Positions 43,053-51,111 of a DNA stretch of 64,000 nucleotides are shown here, in pieces (positions within the stretch are counted from its first letter, which is position 1; every line of letters starts with the position of its first letter). This stretch comes from CAVUNY01 sp963843535 (GTDB taxonomy: Bacteria > Chloroflexota > Anaerolineae > Anaerolineales > Anaerolineaceae). The stretch is taken from the NCBI GenBank assembly GCA_963843535.1, contig CAWJKU010000001.1:186001-250000 (forward strand). Reading direction: 5' to 3'. The position numbers and the translations under genes are program-made. The notes beneath the pieces are model-generated. The model saw only the letters and a program-made list of their open reading frames with translations, did not search any database and had not been told where the DNA came from.

Positions 43053-44588
43053 ATGACACCTCAATATGCATCCCCCGGTGTGTATGTCGAAGAGATCGAA
43101 AAGGGCACCCGGCCGATCGAAGCGCTGGGCACTTCCATGGCGGCTTTCCTCGGCGTCACCCACGACGCCAGCCTGAAAGTCATCGACCCCAAGACGGGCC
43201 TGAAGGTGGCGGTCGAGCCCTGCCTGAACAAGGCCACCCTGGTTACCAGCTGGCGGCAGTTCGTCGACATCTTCGGCGATTTCACCCCCGGCGCCTACCT
43301 GCCAGAAGCGGTCTACGGCTACTTTTCCAACAGCGGCGGACCGTGTTATGTCACCAGCCTGCGCACCCTCAAGGAGGGCCAGAGCCTGATCAAAACCGCC
43401 GAAGTGACCATCCCCTCCAAAGGCAAGGCGTCCAGCTTTAAAGTCAGCGCCCGCCTGCCGGGGCCGGATTTTAACGGGCTGCGGGTTTCGGTCAAGCTGG
43501 AGGGCGAGGATACCTTCACCGTCAGCGTCGGCGATCAGGTCGTCTCCGGCCTGAACCTGAAGAAGGACGAAAGCAACGTTTCGGCCGCCAAATTCAACCA
43601 GGTGGTCATTTCCGATCCCGGCGGCCCAACAGCCCTGCCTGTTGAAGGAACCTATATCCTGGCGGGGGGCGGGATGCAGCCGCTTACCAAGGAGGAGATC
43701 ATCGGCGATTCCAGCCTGCGCACCGGCCTGGGCGGCCTGGAAGCGCACGAAGATGTGCGCCTGGTGCTCTGCCCAGACCTGATGGCCGGCTATGACGGCT
43801 CACCCGAAGCCCAGGAACGGATCAAGTCGGTCCAGGCCGCCATGATCGCCCACTGTGAGCTGAAGAAATACCGCTTCGCCCTGCTGGACTGCCCGCCAGG
43901 GCTGAACGTCCAGCAGGCTATGCAATGGCGCGAGTACGTGGGCTTTGATTCGTCCTTCGCCGCCCTGTACTATCCCTGGATCCGCATCCCGGATCTGAGT
44001 GGCAGCGGGAGTTCCAGCAAGTTGGTGCCGCCCAGCGGGCATCTCGCTGGCATCTTCAATCGCTCGGACGCCGAACGCGGCGTGCACAAAGCGCCCGCCA
44101 ACGAGGTGGTGCTGGGGGCGATCGACCTGGAATATCCGCTCAGCAAAGCCGACCAGGATATGTTGAACCCGATCGGCCTTAACTGCCTGCGGGCCTTCCC
44201 GGGGCGCGGCCTGCGCATCTGGGGCGCCCGCACCCTCAGCAGCAACGGCGCCTGGCGCTACATCAACGTGCGCCGCCTGTTCATAATGGTCGAGGCCTCG
44301 ATGGATGTCGGCCTGCAGTGGGTGGTATTTGAACCCAACGACAGTACGCTGTGGGCCAGGGTCTCGCGGGATGTGACCTCGTTCCTGCGCAATGTCTGGC
44401 GCAGTGGGGCTCTATTCGGGGATACCCCGGAGCAGGCCTACTACGTCAAGTGCGATTCGGAGCTCAACCCGCCCGAGGTACGCGACCTGGGGCAGTTGAT
44501 CATCGAAGTCGGCCTGGCGCCGGTCAAACCGGCCGAGTTTGTCATCTTCCGCATCACCCAGTGGGCCGGCGCCAACGCGCAGGCATAA
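43053..44588 (+). CDS. Contractile tail sheath protein
   Basis: The sheath subunit (Pvc2/Afp2-like) contracts to drive the tube. The 511-residue protein opens MTPQYASPGVYVEEIEKGTR, the conserved sheath start. It has an insertion domain (about 110-215) and the conserved C-terminal block YINVRRLFIMVEASMDVGLQ with WVVFEPNDSTLWARVSRDVT, ending in VGLAPVKPAEFVIFRITQWA. AAAGGAGC precedes the ATG. Only one sheath gene is present, whereas many PVC/Afp loci have two or three. Confidence 0.95.
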   Translation: MTPQYASPGVYVEEIEKGTRPIEALGTSMAAFLGVTHDASLKVIDPKTGLKVAVEPCLNKATLVTSWRQFVDIFGDFTPGAYLPEAVYGYFSNSGGPCYVTSLRTLKEGQSLIKTAEVTIPSKGKASSFKVSARLPGPDFNGLRVSVKLEGEDTFTVSVGDQVVSGLNLKKDESNVSAAKFNQVVISDPGGPTALPVEGTYILAGGGMQPLTKEEIIGDSSLRTGLGGLEAHEDVRLVLCPDLMAGYDGSPEAQERIKSVQAAMIAHCELKKYRFALLDCPPGLNVQQAMQWREYVGFDSSFAALYYPWIRIPDLSGSGSSSKLVPPSGHLAGIFNRSDAERGVHKAPANEVVLGAIDLEYPLSKADQDMLNPIGLNCLRAFPGRGLRIWGARTLSSNGAWRYINVRRLFIMVEASMDVGLQWVVFEPNDSTLWARVSRDVTSFLRNVWRSGALFGDTPEQAYYVKCDSELNPPEVRDLGQLIIEVGLAPVKPAEFVIFRITQWAGANAQA

Positions 44589-44594
44589 CACTCG

Positions 44595-44630
44595 GGGTGT
44601 TTTTGGGCGCTTCAACGCCCAAAAACACCC
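44595..44630. repeat. Perfect hairpin between sheath and tube genes
   Basis: GGGTGTTTTTGGGCG (44595-44609) pairs exactly with CGCCCAAAAACACCC (44616-44630) around loop CTTCAA. It lies between the stop of the sheath gene and the tube ribosome-binding site. It could protect or attenuate the mRNA to set the tube:sheath ratio. The outer GGGGTGTT also begins copy 1 of the dispersed hairpins. Confidence 0.7.
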
Positions 44631-44655
44631 TCAACCATCAAGTAAGGAGTGAGCA

Positions 44656-45111
44656 ATGGCTAAAGAACGTGAAGATCCGCTGGTTGGTTTTCATTTTGCG
44701 ATCGACACACAGGGCAAAGTGAACGGCTATTTTACCGAGGTTTCCGGGCTGGGATCGGAGCATGACGTCGTAGAACACAAAGTCGTCACCGAAAAGGGTC
44801 ACGAGGTGGTCCTCAAGCTGCCCGGGCGCCTGAAATGGGCAAATATTGTCCTCAAGCGCGGCATCACCAGCAACATGGATATCTGGAAATGGCGCAAGCA
44901 GGTGGAAGACGGAGACGTGGAAAAAGCCCGACGGGATGGCTCGATCGTCTTGTATGATGCGCAACTGAAGGAAGTGGCCCGCTGGAATTTCGAACGAGCC
45001 TGGCCGCTCAAGGTCAGCGGCCCCACGCCCAGGGCCGACAGCAACGAGATCGGGATCGAGGAGCTGACCCTGGTGCATGAATATATTGAGCGGGTTCCGC
45101 CTAAGAAATGA
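44656..45111 (+). CDS. Inner tube protein 1 (gp19-like)
   Basis: This is a tube subunit of the T4 gp19 family. The 151-residue protein starts MAKEREDPLVGFHFAIDTQG and has YFTEVSGLGSEHDVVEHKVV, LKLPGRLKWANIVLKRGIT and WNFERAWPLKVSGPTPRADS, ending with EELTLVHEYIERV. All are typical of the main tube protein Pvc1/Afp1. It is preceded by AAGGAGTGAGC. Its stop overlaps the next gene. Confidence 0.93.
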   Translation: MAKEREDPLVGFHFAIDTQGKVNGYFTEVSGLGSEHDVVEHKVVTEKGHEVVLKLPGRLKWANIVLKRGITSNMDIWKWRKQVEDGDVEKARRDGSIVLYDAQLKEVARWNFERAWPLKVSGPTPRADSNEIGIEELTLVHEYIERVPPKK

Positions 45112-45476
45112 GCGCCATGTATAGTTATAACTTTTCGCTGCCGCGCGGCTACCCGGATGCGGCCGGGCAGGTTCACAAAAATGGGACCATGCGCCTGGCG
45201 ACCGCTCTGGATGAGATTGAGGCGGTGGCGGACCGGCAGGTCCAGGCCAACCCGGCAACCCTGCCGCTGGTCCTGCTCAGCCGGGTGATTACCCGTCTGG
45301 GCGACCTGCCCGGGGTGACCCCCCAGGTGGTGGGCGGCCTGTTCGCAGCCGACCTGGCCTACCTAGAAGACCTGTACCTGCGTCTCAACAGTTACGGGCA
45401 GGTCCGTCTGGAGACGGTTTGCCCCAACTGCGGGGGCGCCTTCCAGGTGCAGGTGGCCCCCCTGGAAGTAGATTAG
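45108..45476 (+). CDS. Small eCIS tail assembly protein with CxxC
   Basis: The 122-residue protein begins MSAMYSYNFSLPRGYPDAAG, has a helical core (ATALDEIEAVADRQVQANPA, LADLAYLEDLYLRLNSYGQV) and ends in a half zinc knuckle ETVCPNCGGAFQVQV. Proteins of this plan occur next to the tube genes of eCIS and phages and resemble tail assembly chaperones. ATG at 45108 overlaps the tube stop; 45117 is an alternative start. Role inferred from place and pattern. Confidence 0.75.
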   Translation: MSAMYSYNFSLPRGYPDAAGQVHKNGTMRLATALDEIEAVADRQVQANPATLPLVLLSRVITRLGDLPGVTPQVVGGLFAADLAYLEDLYLRLNSYGQVRLETVCPNCGGAFQVQVAPLEVD

Positions 45477-45480
45477 ACGT

Positions 45481-45681
45481 ATGGCTGAGCTCACTGCGCT
45501 GAAGACAGGACCCTCACCGGGCCATCCACCCCAGGCCGGCCCGCCGCCGGGCGTGGTTCGCATCACCCCGCAGCTAGTAGAAAAGCTGGCCGACCTGGTG
45601 TACATTCTACTGCTGCGCGACCTGGAGCATGAACACAACCGGGCAGGATCCCGTAACAAAACGCCTGGACGGGTGGTTTAA
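45481..45681 (+). CDS. Small unknown eCIS protein
   Basis: The 66-residue protein has a Pro/Gly-rich first third (GPSPGHPPQAGPPPG) and a helix (ITPQLVEKLADLVYILLLRD) ending LEHEHNRAGSRNKTPGRVV. The helix resembles the C-terminal VYxxIxRxLxxERER-type tail of eCIS accessory proteins, as in the next proline-rich protein. It lies four bases after and directly before structural genes, so it belongs to the operon. Function unknown. Confidence 0.65.
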   Translation: MAELTALKTGPSPGHPPQAGPPPGVVRITPQLVEKLADLVYILLLRDLEHEHNRAGSRNKTPGRVV

Positions 45682-46143
45682 ATGGAAACGGATAAAAGAA
45701 CGCAAATCCTCGAGCAATTCGGCCAGCAGTTGGCGCCGTCTTACCGCTTTATGGTTGCAATCGACGGCAAGCCCTTCGGCGCCTTTACGGAGTGCACCCT
45801 GCCTTCCGTTGAAATGAACGTGGAGGAAGTGAAAGAAGGCGGCCTGAACAACTACGTCCACCAGCTTCCGGGGGCGCTCCGGTCGGCCCGGGTGAGGCTT
45901 AAGAACGGGATCGGCCTGCCGGATTACCTTTTAAACCTGTACCGCCAGGCCCTGGCCGGTCAGTTGAAGCGCATGACGATGACCATCACCCTGCTCAATG
46001 CCAGCCTGCTGCCGGTCCTGGTGATCGCCATTCAGAATGCTTACCCGGTCAAATGGTCGGGGCCGGATCTGCGTTCGGATGGAAACACGGTCGCCATACA
46101 AACCTTCGAGCTGGTGTGCGGCGACGTCACCATCCTTGGGTAA
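45682..46143 (+). CDS. Inner tube protein 2 (gp19-like)
   Basis: This is a second gp19-family tube protein, 153 residues, like the Pvc5/Afp5 tube-baseplate adaptor. It has YRFMVAIDGKPFGAFTECTL, VEEVKEGGLNNYVHQLPGAL, LKNGIGLPDYLLNLYRQALA and VKWSGPDLRSDGNTVAIQTF. The N-terminal extension before the gp19 fold (METDKRTQILEQFGQQLAPS) differs from tube 1. It starts on the base after the previous stop codon. Confidence 0.9.
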   Translation: METDKRTQILEQFGQQLAPSYRFMVAIDGKPFGAFTECTLPSVEMNVEEVKEGGLNNYVHQLPGALRSARVRLKNGIGLPDYLLNLYRQALAGQLKRMTMTITLLNASLLPVLVIAIQNAYPVKWSGPDLRSDGNTVAIQTFELVCGDVTILG

Positions 46144-46157
46144 GGGGAGAAGGAGAC

Positions 46158-47909
46158 ATGAGCCAGAATCACAGCCTGGTCAACCGCAATCGCCTGGTGG
46201 CACGGGTCCAAAAACATGCCCGCATGACTGTTCTGTTTCGCGCCCCCCAAGAAGGCCCGCCCGCGCCTGAGCGGCAGGCTTTCAACCTGCCGGCCTGGTC
46301 CGTGGAGCCCAAGGATCCGGCCTGGCCGATAGAGCCTGAAAGCCAGGTCGAGCCTGGCCTGACGGCGGCATGGCCTGCCGCGGGTTCGGCCCCGATCAGA
46401 GTCATTGGGCGGGTAAAGGCGGCGCTTGAACCGTCCCAGCCCAATCAGCCTGCTGCGACATCGCTCCCGGCGGCTGAACAGCCCAGCCCAAACCTGCACC
46501 AGGTACCGGAAGGGTCAACCACCGAGCAAAAAACCTGGCGCCGGCTGGAGGCTATTTTCCACCGTCATCAGGAAAAAGAAGCCCTGGAACATGTCCCCCC
46601 GGCGGAAAATACGACTGGAGAGCCAACCGCCGTGCCTCCCCTGATCCCGCCCGGCGAACAGCACTCCGCCCCGGCCGGACCCATCCAGCGGTCCAGCCCC
46701 GACTCACTGGCGGCAACCCGACCCTCGCCGCCCGATAAAGTCCCCTGGACGCCGGCCGGCCTGTCCGATGCCCCTGGGCAGTCCACCGGGCAGGCCCTGC
46801 CGCCCGCCGCCGGGCCGGAGCCTCAGACAAAATCGCCCGGTACGGGCATTCCACCAAAACCTGAATCGGGACCACTGGCTGCTGCGCAGATGCCCCTGGC
46901 GCCTTCGGGGATATCCACATCAGCCCCCACCTGGCCTGAGGCTCGCTTCCCAGCGCCAGTTTCCATGCCGGGCCCTTCTTTTGAAAGGGGTCCGGTGGAA
47001 GGTGGTGGCGCAGTTTTGGCCGCCCCTTCGCAGCAGGTCAGCCAGACGGTGGTTGAAGACTCAGCCGAGGGCGAACCCATGCGCCCTCGGCTGCAGACGC
47101 TCCCGCTGCAGGAAGTCTGGCCCGTGCAGCGCATCCAGGCCGCCAGCCGGTCCAGGCTGCCGCCGCAGGTGTCGGTTGGCGGTGAACCGCCCGAGGTGGA
47201 ACGGGAACTGCCCATCCAGCCGGAAATCACCAGTATTGAGGTAATCCCGCCCACCCACCCACGCCCGGTGATCGAGAAGTCCATAACTGGACTGCCGGCC
47301 GACCAACCCGCCCCGACCCCACCGGCCGGGCCGCCCCAACTGGAACCGTCCGCCGGGAAAGACCAACTCGTCGCCCCCGATATGGTCGCGACCCAGATCG
47401 GACCGCTGCCGGCCGATCTGTGGAAAATCCTGGGACAGCCGCTTCCTGCCCGGGAGGAACCGTCCCCCGCCCAAATCTTCCCCGCCCCAGAAGGACCGCC
47501 GGCAGTTCAAAGCCTGCCTGCCCCCGAAGGCCCGCCGCCTACCCCCGCTCGCCCCGGCCAGCTGGGCCAGACAAATTTCAGCGCCACCGCTCCCCCTGAG
47601 CCCGAAACTCCCGCACCTGCCTCCGACCCTCCGACGGCAGCCCTGCCGGCCCGCCCGGCGAACATGCCGGCAACTACCAGCCTGCCGCCGGTTGCTGTCC
47701 CGCCCGGCGGCCTGGTCCAGCGCGCCCCGGCTGACCCGCAGGCGGGTTCCGGCCCCCAACCCTCCGGCCCCGGCCCGGCCCCAGCCCCAGGCGCAGCAGA
47801 AAAAGATGAAGAGCAGCCCGGCCCGCTGGATCTCGACGAGCTGGCCCGCCAGGTGTATGCGGCCATCCGCCGCCGTCTGCTCGCCGAGGCGGAGCGCTTT
47901 CGCCGCTAA
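46158..47909 (+). CDS. Proline-rich eCIS protein, mostly disordered
   Basis: The 583-residue protein starts MSQNHSLVNRNRLVARVQKH after GGAGAAGGAG; an in-frame start at 46053 lies inside the tube gene and is rejected. About 500 residues are Pro/Ala/Gly/Gln-rich with repeated PAPEGPPPxx-like blocks (IFPAPEGPPAVQSLPAPEGP). The last 30 residues are an ordered helix LDLDELARQVYAAIRRRLLA. That C-terminal helix recurs in other eCIS proteins of similar position. It could be a flexible linker, a scaffold or a length-setting protein, since no coiled-coil tape measure was found. Function not known. Confidence 0.75.
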   Translation: MSQNHSLVNRNRLVARVQKHARMTVLFRAPQEGPPAPERQAFNLPAWSVEPKDPAWPIEPESQVEPGLTAAWPAAGSAPIRVIGRVKAALEPSQPNQPAATSLPAAEQPSPNLHQVPEGSTTEQKTWRRLEAIFHRHQEKEALEHVPPAENTTGEPTAVPPLIPPGEQHSAPAGPIQRSSPDSLAATRPSPPDKVPWTPAGLSDAPGQSTGQALPPAAGPEPQTKSPGTGIPPKPESGPLAAAQMPLAPSGISTSAPTWPEARFPAPVSMPGPSFERGPVEGGGAVLAAPSQQVSQTVVEDSAEGEPMRPRLQTLPLQEVWPVQRIQAASRSRLPPQVSVGGEPPEVERELPIQPEITSIEVIPPTHPRPVIEKSITGLPADQPAPTPPAGPPQLEPSAGKDQLVAPDMVATQIGPLPADLWKILGQPLPAREEPSPAQIFPAPEGPPAVQSLPAPEGPPPTPARPGQLGQTNFSATAPPEPETPAPASDPPTAALPARPANMPATTSLPPVAVPPGGLVQRAPADPQAGSGPQPSGPGPAPAPGAAEKDEEQPGPLDLDELARQVYAAIRRRLLAEAERFRR

Positions 47910-47935
47910 AAGGAGCCCTGCCAGGAGGTACGCCA

Positions 47936-48595
47936 ATGGATATATTAACTCGCGGTGGTCTGGTTGCAGCCTGTATCCAGGATCTTACGGGTGCGAAAAA
48001 GGTCTACTGCACATTTAACCCACACCAGTATACCCTTTCAAAATCAAACTCCTTCAGCCAAAAGCCCAAACCCGGTGCAAACAATCCCCATGGCGATTAC
48101 GTCCAGGCCAACCCCCAGTCCCTCAGCCTCAGCCTGACCTTGGATGCCTATGAAACCGGGGGCGATGTGCGGGAGGACACCGACCTTTTGACGGAACTGA
48201 TGCGCCCCATACCGCCCGACATAAAAACCAAAGGCCAGCAGCCGCGGCCCTCGGTGGTGATTTTTTGCTGGGGCGGGTTTGAATTTAAAGGCGTCATTAC
48301 CAACATGACCCAGCGCTTCACCCTTTTTGACATTGCTGGCAAGCCGCTGCGCGCCCAGGTGGATCTGTCTTTTACCCAGTATATTGACGAAAAGGAATTT
48401 CCCAAGCAATCCAAAAACCGGCCCGGGACGTTCTTTGACCGCGAGCGCCTGGTATTTGCCGGCGACCGCCTGGATGCGATTGCCGAAGAAGTGCTTGGCG
48501 ACCCGGACCAGTGGCAGCGCATCGCTGAATACAACCATATCCGCAATCCGCTCGCCCTGCGGCCCGGGCAGAAGTTAAAGATCCCGCTGGATTGA
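47936..48595 (+). CDS. LysM-domain baseplate protein (Pvc7/Afp7-like)
   Basis: The 219-residue protein has an N-terminal part typical of the tube-spike adaptor (YCTFNPHQYTLSKSNSFSQK, SLSLTLDAYETGGDVREDTD, KGVITNMTQRFTLFDIAGKP). A C-terminal LysM domain follows (about 165-219: ERLVFAGDRLDAIAEEVLGD, HIRNPLALRPGQKLKIPLD). In related systems this protein links the tube to the spike. AGGAGG precedes the ATG. Confidence 0.9.
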   Translation: MDILTRGGLVAACIQDLTGAKKVYCTFNPHQYTLSKSNSFSQKPKPGANNPHGDYVQANPQSLSLSLTLDAYETGGDVREDTDLLTELMRPIPPDIKTKGQQPRPSVVIFCWGGFEFKGVITNMTQRFTLFDIAGKPLRAQVDLSFTQYIDEKEFPKQSKNRPGTFFDRERLVFAGDRLDAIAEEVLGDPDQWQRIAEYNHIRNPLALRPGQKLKIPLD

Positions 48596-48603
48596 GATCA
48601 GCC

Positions 48604-50349
48604 ATGACCACACCTGCTGAAATTATCACCCATATATCGATCCGTCTGGATGGCAATGACCTGGCGGAGTCTACCACCCGCGAAATCCTGGAAGTGGTGG
48701 TGGACCAGCATGTCCACCTGCCCGGTTTTTTCAGCATCCGCCTGCACGATCCAGACCTGGAACTCCTCGACAACGGGCCTTTCGACCTGACCGGGGAAGT
48801 GGAGATTGAAGCTGTCACCCGGACCGGTACCCTGGTCAGCCTGATCAAGGGTGAAATCACTTCCCTGGAACCAGTATTTCAAGAAGGGATGACCGCCGAG
48901 TTGATCGTGCAGGGCTTCGACATCACTCACCGCCTGTATCGCGAAATTAAGAGCCGGACCTATGTCAATAAAAAGGACAGTGACCTGGCCCAGGAAATCG
49001 CCCGCGCCGCCAAACTGAAAGCGAAAGTAGATTCAACCGCCACCATTTATGATCACATCTACCAGCCCAACCAATCCGACCTGGTTTTTCTGATGCAGCG
49101 CGCCTGGCGGATCGGGTACGAATGCTTCATTGATGGCGACACGCTCAACTTTTGCAGGCCGCCAGCCGGCAATGCCGGGCTGACCCTGGAATGGGGCAAG
49201 GAGTTGGTTTCGTTCCGCCCGCGCCTGAGCCTTTCGGAGCAGGTAGATGAAGTGTTGGTGAAGGGCTGGGACGCCGCCCGGCAGACCGCCCTGGTGGGCC
49301 GGGCTCAAAAAGGAGCCGGTTTTCCGAAAATTGGTGAGCCAAAAGATGGAACCACCTGGGCCCACCATTTTGGCAGCGGCCGGAAGGTGATCGTCGACCA
49401 GCCGGTGGTCAGCCAGGCCGAAGCGGATACCCTGGCCGCCGCCCGTCTGGACGAGATCAGCGCCGCCTTCGTCGATGCTGAAGGGGAAGCCTACCGCATG
49501 CCTGAAATCAAGGCTGGGCGCCTGCTCCAGCTCAAGGCGCTTGGCAAGCGCTTCAGCGGCACCTACCTGGTCAGCCGGGCCTTGCACTGCTACCGCCCCC
49601 AGGAAGGCTTTAAGACCACCTTCCTGGTCAAAGGCGCCCGTCTGGGCCTGTTGAGCGAGCACTTTAGCGCCAGGCCTGCGGACCGCTATCCGGGAGTGGC
49701 CATCGGGGTGGTGACCAATACCCAGGATCCGCTCGATTGGGGGCGAGTGAAAGTGAAATTCCCCTGGCTGGCGGATGACCTGGAAAGCGATTGGGCCCGG
49801 GTGGTTGGCGCCGGCGCCGGTCCCCAGGCCGGGTTGTGCCAGACCCCGGAAGTGGGCGATGAAGTGGCCCTGGCCTTTCAGTTCGGCGAAATCAGCCAGC
49901 CGGTAGTGCTGGGCGGCCTGTGGAACGGCAAACATGCCCTGCCGCCGCCGGTGGCAGCCGCCGCCAGCGGCCAAAAACCGCTGGTGCGGGCCTGGAGGTC
50001 GCGCCGCGGGCACTGCCTGTCGATGCACGACGACGCCGATCAAAAGCTCGAGATCATCACTGCCGCCGGGCAGCGGATCAGCCTGGACGATAAGAATCGG
50101 GTCGTGGTGATCACCAGCAAAGGCCAGTTGAAAATCAGCATCGGCCAGGATATCACCATTGAAGGCAGCGCCAACCTCAACCTTAAAACCAGGGGCGATA
50201 TCAACCTCGAAGCCAATAAAAGCATCCACCTCAAGGCCGCCCAGCTCAGCCTGGAGGGCACGGCCAGCGCCAGCCTGAAAGCCGCCAATGTTTCGATTGA
50301 AGGCTCCGCCCTGGCCGAGGTTAAGGGTGGGCTGATCAAGCTTAATTAA
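48604..50349 (+). CDS. VgrG-like central spike protein (Pvc8-like)
   Basis: This spike protein pierces the target and carries the PAAR tip. The 581-residue protein has a gpD-like first half (ISIRLDGNDLAESTTREILE, YQPNQSDLVFLMQRAWRIGY), an OB-fold (YPGVAIGVVTNTQDPLDWGR, GDEVALAFQFGEISQPVVLG) and a C-terminal triple-stranded helix with regular strands (IEGSANLNLKTRGDINLEAN, LEGTASASLKAANVSIEGSA). The ATG at 48604 is chosen over a TTG at 48592 that overlaps the previous stop. Confidence 0.92.
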   Translation: MTTPAEIITHISIRLDGNDLAESTTREILEVVVDQHVHLPGFFSIRLHDPDLELLDNGPFDLTGEVEIEAVTRTGTLVSLIKGEITSLEPVFQEGMTAELIVQGFDITHRLYREIKSRTYVNKKDSDLAQEIARAAKLKAKVDSTATIYDHIYQPNQSDLVFLMQRAWRIGYECFIDGDTLNFCRPPAGNAGLTLEWGKELVSFRPRLSLSEQVDEVLVKGWDAARQTALVGRAQKGAGFPKIGEPKDGTTWAHHFGSGRKVIVDQPVVSQAEADTLAAARLDEISAAFVDAEGEAYRMPEIKAGRLLQLKALGKRFSGTYLVSRALHCYRPQEGFKTTFLVKGARLGLLSEHFSARPADRYPGVAIGVVTNTQDPLDWGRVKVKFPWLADDLESDWARVVGAGAGPQAGLCQTPEVGDEVALAFQFGEISQPVVLGGLWNGKHALPPPVAAAASGQKPLVRAWRSRRGHCLSMHDDADQKLEIITAAGQRISLDDKNRVVVITSKGQLKISIGQDITIEGSANLNLKTRGDINLEANKSIHLKAAQLSLEGTASASLKAANVSIEGSALAEVKGGLIKLN

Positions 50350-50361
50350 AGGAGATGGCTC

Positions 50362-50658
50362 ATGTCACAGCCTGCAGCCCGATTAGGAGATCCCACCACC
50401 CACGGCGGAGTGATTGTGAGCGGTTACCCGCAGGTGCTGATTGGCGGGCAGCCAGCGGCCCGCCTGAACGATTTCCATGCCTGCCCGCAGGTCACCCCCG
50501 GCACCCCGCCGGTGCCGCATGTGGGCGGGCCAATCCTGGGGGGCAGTCCGACTGTGCTGATCGGTGGCCAGCCGGCGGCCCGAGTGGGTGACCTGGTGGT
50601 CTGTACTGGACCAATGGACAGCATTGCCGCTGGCTGCCCCACCGTCCTGATTGGCTAA
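50362..50658 (+). CDS. PAAR-domain spike tip
   Basis: The 98-residue PAAR protein forms the metal-binding tip on the spike. It has two PAAR halves with the motif PAAR itself (SQPAARLGDPTTHGG; GGQPAARLNDFHACPQ; GGQPAARVGDLVVCTG). His/Cys ligands are in THGG, FHACP, PHVGG and VVCTG. AAAGGAG precedes the ATG. It follows the spike gene by 12 bases, as expected for a pair. Confidence 0.93.
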   Translation: MSQPAARLGDPTTHGGVIVSGYPQVLIGGQPAARLNDFHACPQVTPGTPPVPHVGGPILGGSPTVLIGGQPAARVGDLVVCTGPMDSIAAGCPTVLIG

Positions 50659-50690
50659 CTGCAAGGCGAGAAGGAAGAGGGTGAATCTCG

Positions 50691-51098
50691 ATGAGTGAAG
50701 ATTTGATCGGCAGAGGTTGGGTATTTCCACCCCGGATTGACTCGCGCGGCTGCCTGGCCCTCACCCACGGCCAGAATGAGATCGAGCAGGCCATCCAGAT
50801 TATCTTATCCACCGCCCCGGGCCAGCGCGTCATGCATGCCACCTTCGGCTGCAGCTTGTCCGAGCTGGTATTTGCCCCCAATAACAGCCAGACGGCGGCC
50901 CAGGCCCGCCGCTGCGTGGAAGAAGCATTGGGAATGTGGGAGCCGCGCATCAACGTCACCCGGGTGGAAATCCGCTCCGATCTACCTGATGCCAGTTGTC
51001 TGTTGATCCACATCGATTATGAAGTCAAAACCACCCACGACCGCCGCAGCCTGGTCTATCCATTCTATTTAAGCCCTGAATCCCGGGCTGGATCTTGA
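50691..51098 (+). CDS. gp25-like baseplate wedge protein
   Basis: The 135-residue protein is of the GPW/gp25 family (Pvc9/Afp9-like), which seeds sheath assembly at the baseplate. It begins MSEDLIGRGWVFPPRIDSRG and has NEIEQAIQIILSTAPGQRVM, FGCSLSELVFAPNN and WEPRINVTRVEIRSD, all family signatures including the EPR motif. It lies between the PAAR tip and the baseplate J-like gene. Confidence 0.93.
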   Translation: MSEDLIGRGWVFPPRIDSRGCLALTHGQNEIEQAIQIILSTAPGQRVMHATFGCSLSELVFAPNNSQTAAQARRCVEEALGMWEPRINVTRVEIRSDLPDASCLLIHIDYEVKTTHDRRSLVYPFYLSPESRAGS

Positions 51099-51111
51099 TG
51101 GGAAGGTGCTT

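Noticed and set aside
46053..46157. Upstream start of the proline-rich gene
   Set aside because: It lies in another frame inside the tube gene, while GGAGAAGGAG directly precedes ATG 46158.
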